Part shown: piece after piece, positions 5,507-5,981 of the stretch
Numbering within the stretch: the stretch's first letter is position 1
How the letters are laid out: each line of letters starts with the position of its first letter
NCBI GenBank assembly: GCA_022562375.1
Contig: JADFPK010000120.1
Span: 1 to 5,981, forward strand
Reading direction: 5' to 3'
DNA length: 5,981 nt
DNA from: Pseudomonadota bacterium
GTDB lineage: Bacteria; Pseudomonadota; Alphaproteobacteria; SMXQ01
Notes under the pieces: model-generated
Databases searched by the model: none
Told to the model about the DNA's origin: nothing
The model's input: only the letters and a program-made list of their open reading frames with translations
Made by a program: the position numbers and the translations under genes

Positions 5507-5981
5507 GTAAAGATGGCCGACACGCCATCGGCGAGGCAGTCGACGCCGGCCCAATGTTCTCCGAGTTGGCGATGCCACCATGCCGCGGGGCGCACCGTGA
5601 GGTGGAGGGATTGGCCGATCAGCCCGCCGCAACCGTCGGGCACCGTGGAAATCTGGAAGAACGCGCCCCTGGTGGTGCGCTGGGCGATGCTTTCGATAAC
5701 GGTGTCCACCTTGTGTGGCGGGATATGCTCCATCACGTCAGCGCAAAAGGCGATGTCGGCGGGGCCGATATCCGGGGGCAAGTCCCAGAGACAGGCGATG
5801 ACGAAATCAACATCCACGTCCGGGTCGAGACTGTTGGGCGCGATATCGATGGCGGTGACCGCCGCCGCCACCCGGGCGAGGTGTTGCGCCGCCCGGCCCG
5901 AACCGCAGCCATAGTCGATAACATAATCGCAAGGACCGATACCGAGCGCCTCGATTGCCATCCCGACCAGCGCTTCGCCGG
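5467..5981 (-). CDS. Class I SAM-dependent methyltransferase (probably 5'-partial)
   Basis: Numbering from the ATG at 5961, motif I is VIDYGCGSG (14-22), the SAM-binding glycine loop; Asp39 in AIDIAP fits the ribose-binding acidic residue. PADIAFCADVMEHIPP (67-82) is motif IV with the D-V-x-E-H-I-P signature of small-molecule/Methyltransf_11-like enzymes. The protein ends at 5467, overlapping the gp13-like gene by 40 bases. Upstream of 5961 the frame stays open to the window edge and encodes GEALVG, so the true start may lie outside; the Rossmann fold would lack only a short lead-in helix if 5961 is used. The substrate cannot be told. No DNA methylase NPPY/DPPY motif is seen, so a restriction-evasion DNA methyltransferase is not supported. 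Similar genes occur in phage structural clusters and may modify a virion or host component; that is inference. Confidence 0.82.
   Translation of the reverse strand, partial: GEALVGMAIEALGIGPCDYVIDYGCGSGRAAQHLARVAAAVTAIDIAPNSLDPDVDVDFVIACLWDLPPDIGPADIAFCADVMEHIPPHKVDTVIESIAQRTTRGAFFQISTVPDGCGGLIGQSLHLTVRPAAWWHRQLGEHWAGVDCLADGVSAIFTCESFPSSPPIFT

Noticed and set aside
5507..5632. 42-residue N-terminal extension of the GNAT protein
   Set aside because: The residues are Arg/Pro-rich, lie wholly inside the methyltransferase gene in another frame and do not fit a GNAT start; MRIVPFEP at 5506 does.
1..5981. CRISPR array, tRNA/rRNA genes, insertion sequences, attachment sites
   Set aside because: No regularly spaced repeats, tRNA-like cloverleaf, transposase or terminal inverted repeats were found by reading both strands.

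Overview
The window looks like the late structural (virion-protein) end of a T7-like short-tailed phage or prophage from a GC-rich, probably alphaproteobacterial, host. The host call is inference from composition and protein style. The T7-like call rests on two adjacent minus-strand genes resembling T7 gp13 (GNAT fold) and gp14 (internal virion protein), followed downstream by a very long helical virion protein carrying a peptidoglycan hydrolase domain, as expected for the ejection apparatus. No integrase, tRNA, att site, terminase, portal or major capsid gene is visible.

Layout, read in the direction of transcription of the main block (minus strand, right to left): a class I SAM-dependent methyltransferase that runs off the right edge (5981-5467); a gp13-like GNAT protein (5506-5054); a gp14-like internal virion protein (5070-4630); a 116-nt gap; a TTG-started acidic protein resembling phage scaffold/capsid-assembly proteins (4513-3914); an unrecognised 103-aa protein (3914-3603); a coiled-coil protein (3606-3004); and a 691-aa protein with a C-terminal GH108 lysozyme-like domain plus peptidoglycan-binding domain (2961-886). 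Most junctions overlap or are short and carry good Shine-Dalgarno sequences, so this is one coupled operon. The likely joint task is virion assembly and crossing of the cell wall during DNA ejection.

To the left the picture changes. A low-GC plus-strand gene (321-803) encodes a small secreted cysteine-containing protein and has its own sigma70-type promoter. It converges on the phage operon and looks like a moron/cargo gene. Left of it, positions 1-242 on the minus strand are not empty: they encode a 77-codon stretch that aligns without gaps (47 of 77 identical by hand) to residues 316-392 of the 691-aa protein. This is a second, diverged copy of the virion lysozyme gene that has lost its 5' part at a sharp breakpoint beside the cargo gene and continues beyond the left edge.

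The most noteworthy points are this broken paralogue flanking a self-promoted cargo gene, and the GC drop that sets the GH108 domain apart from the rest of its protein, which suggests modular exchange of the lytic domain.
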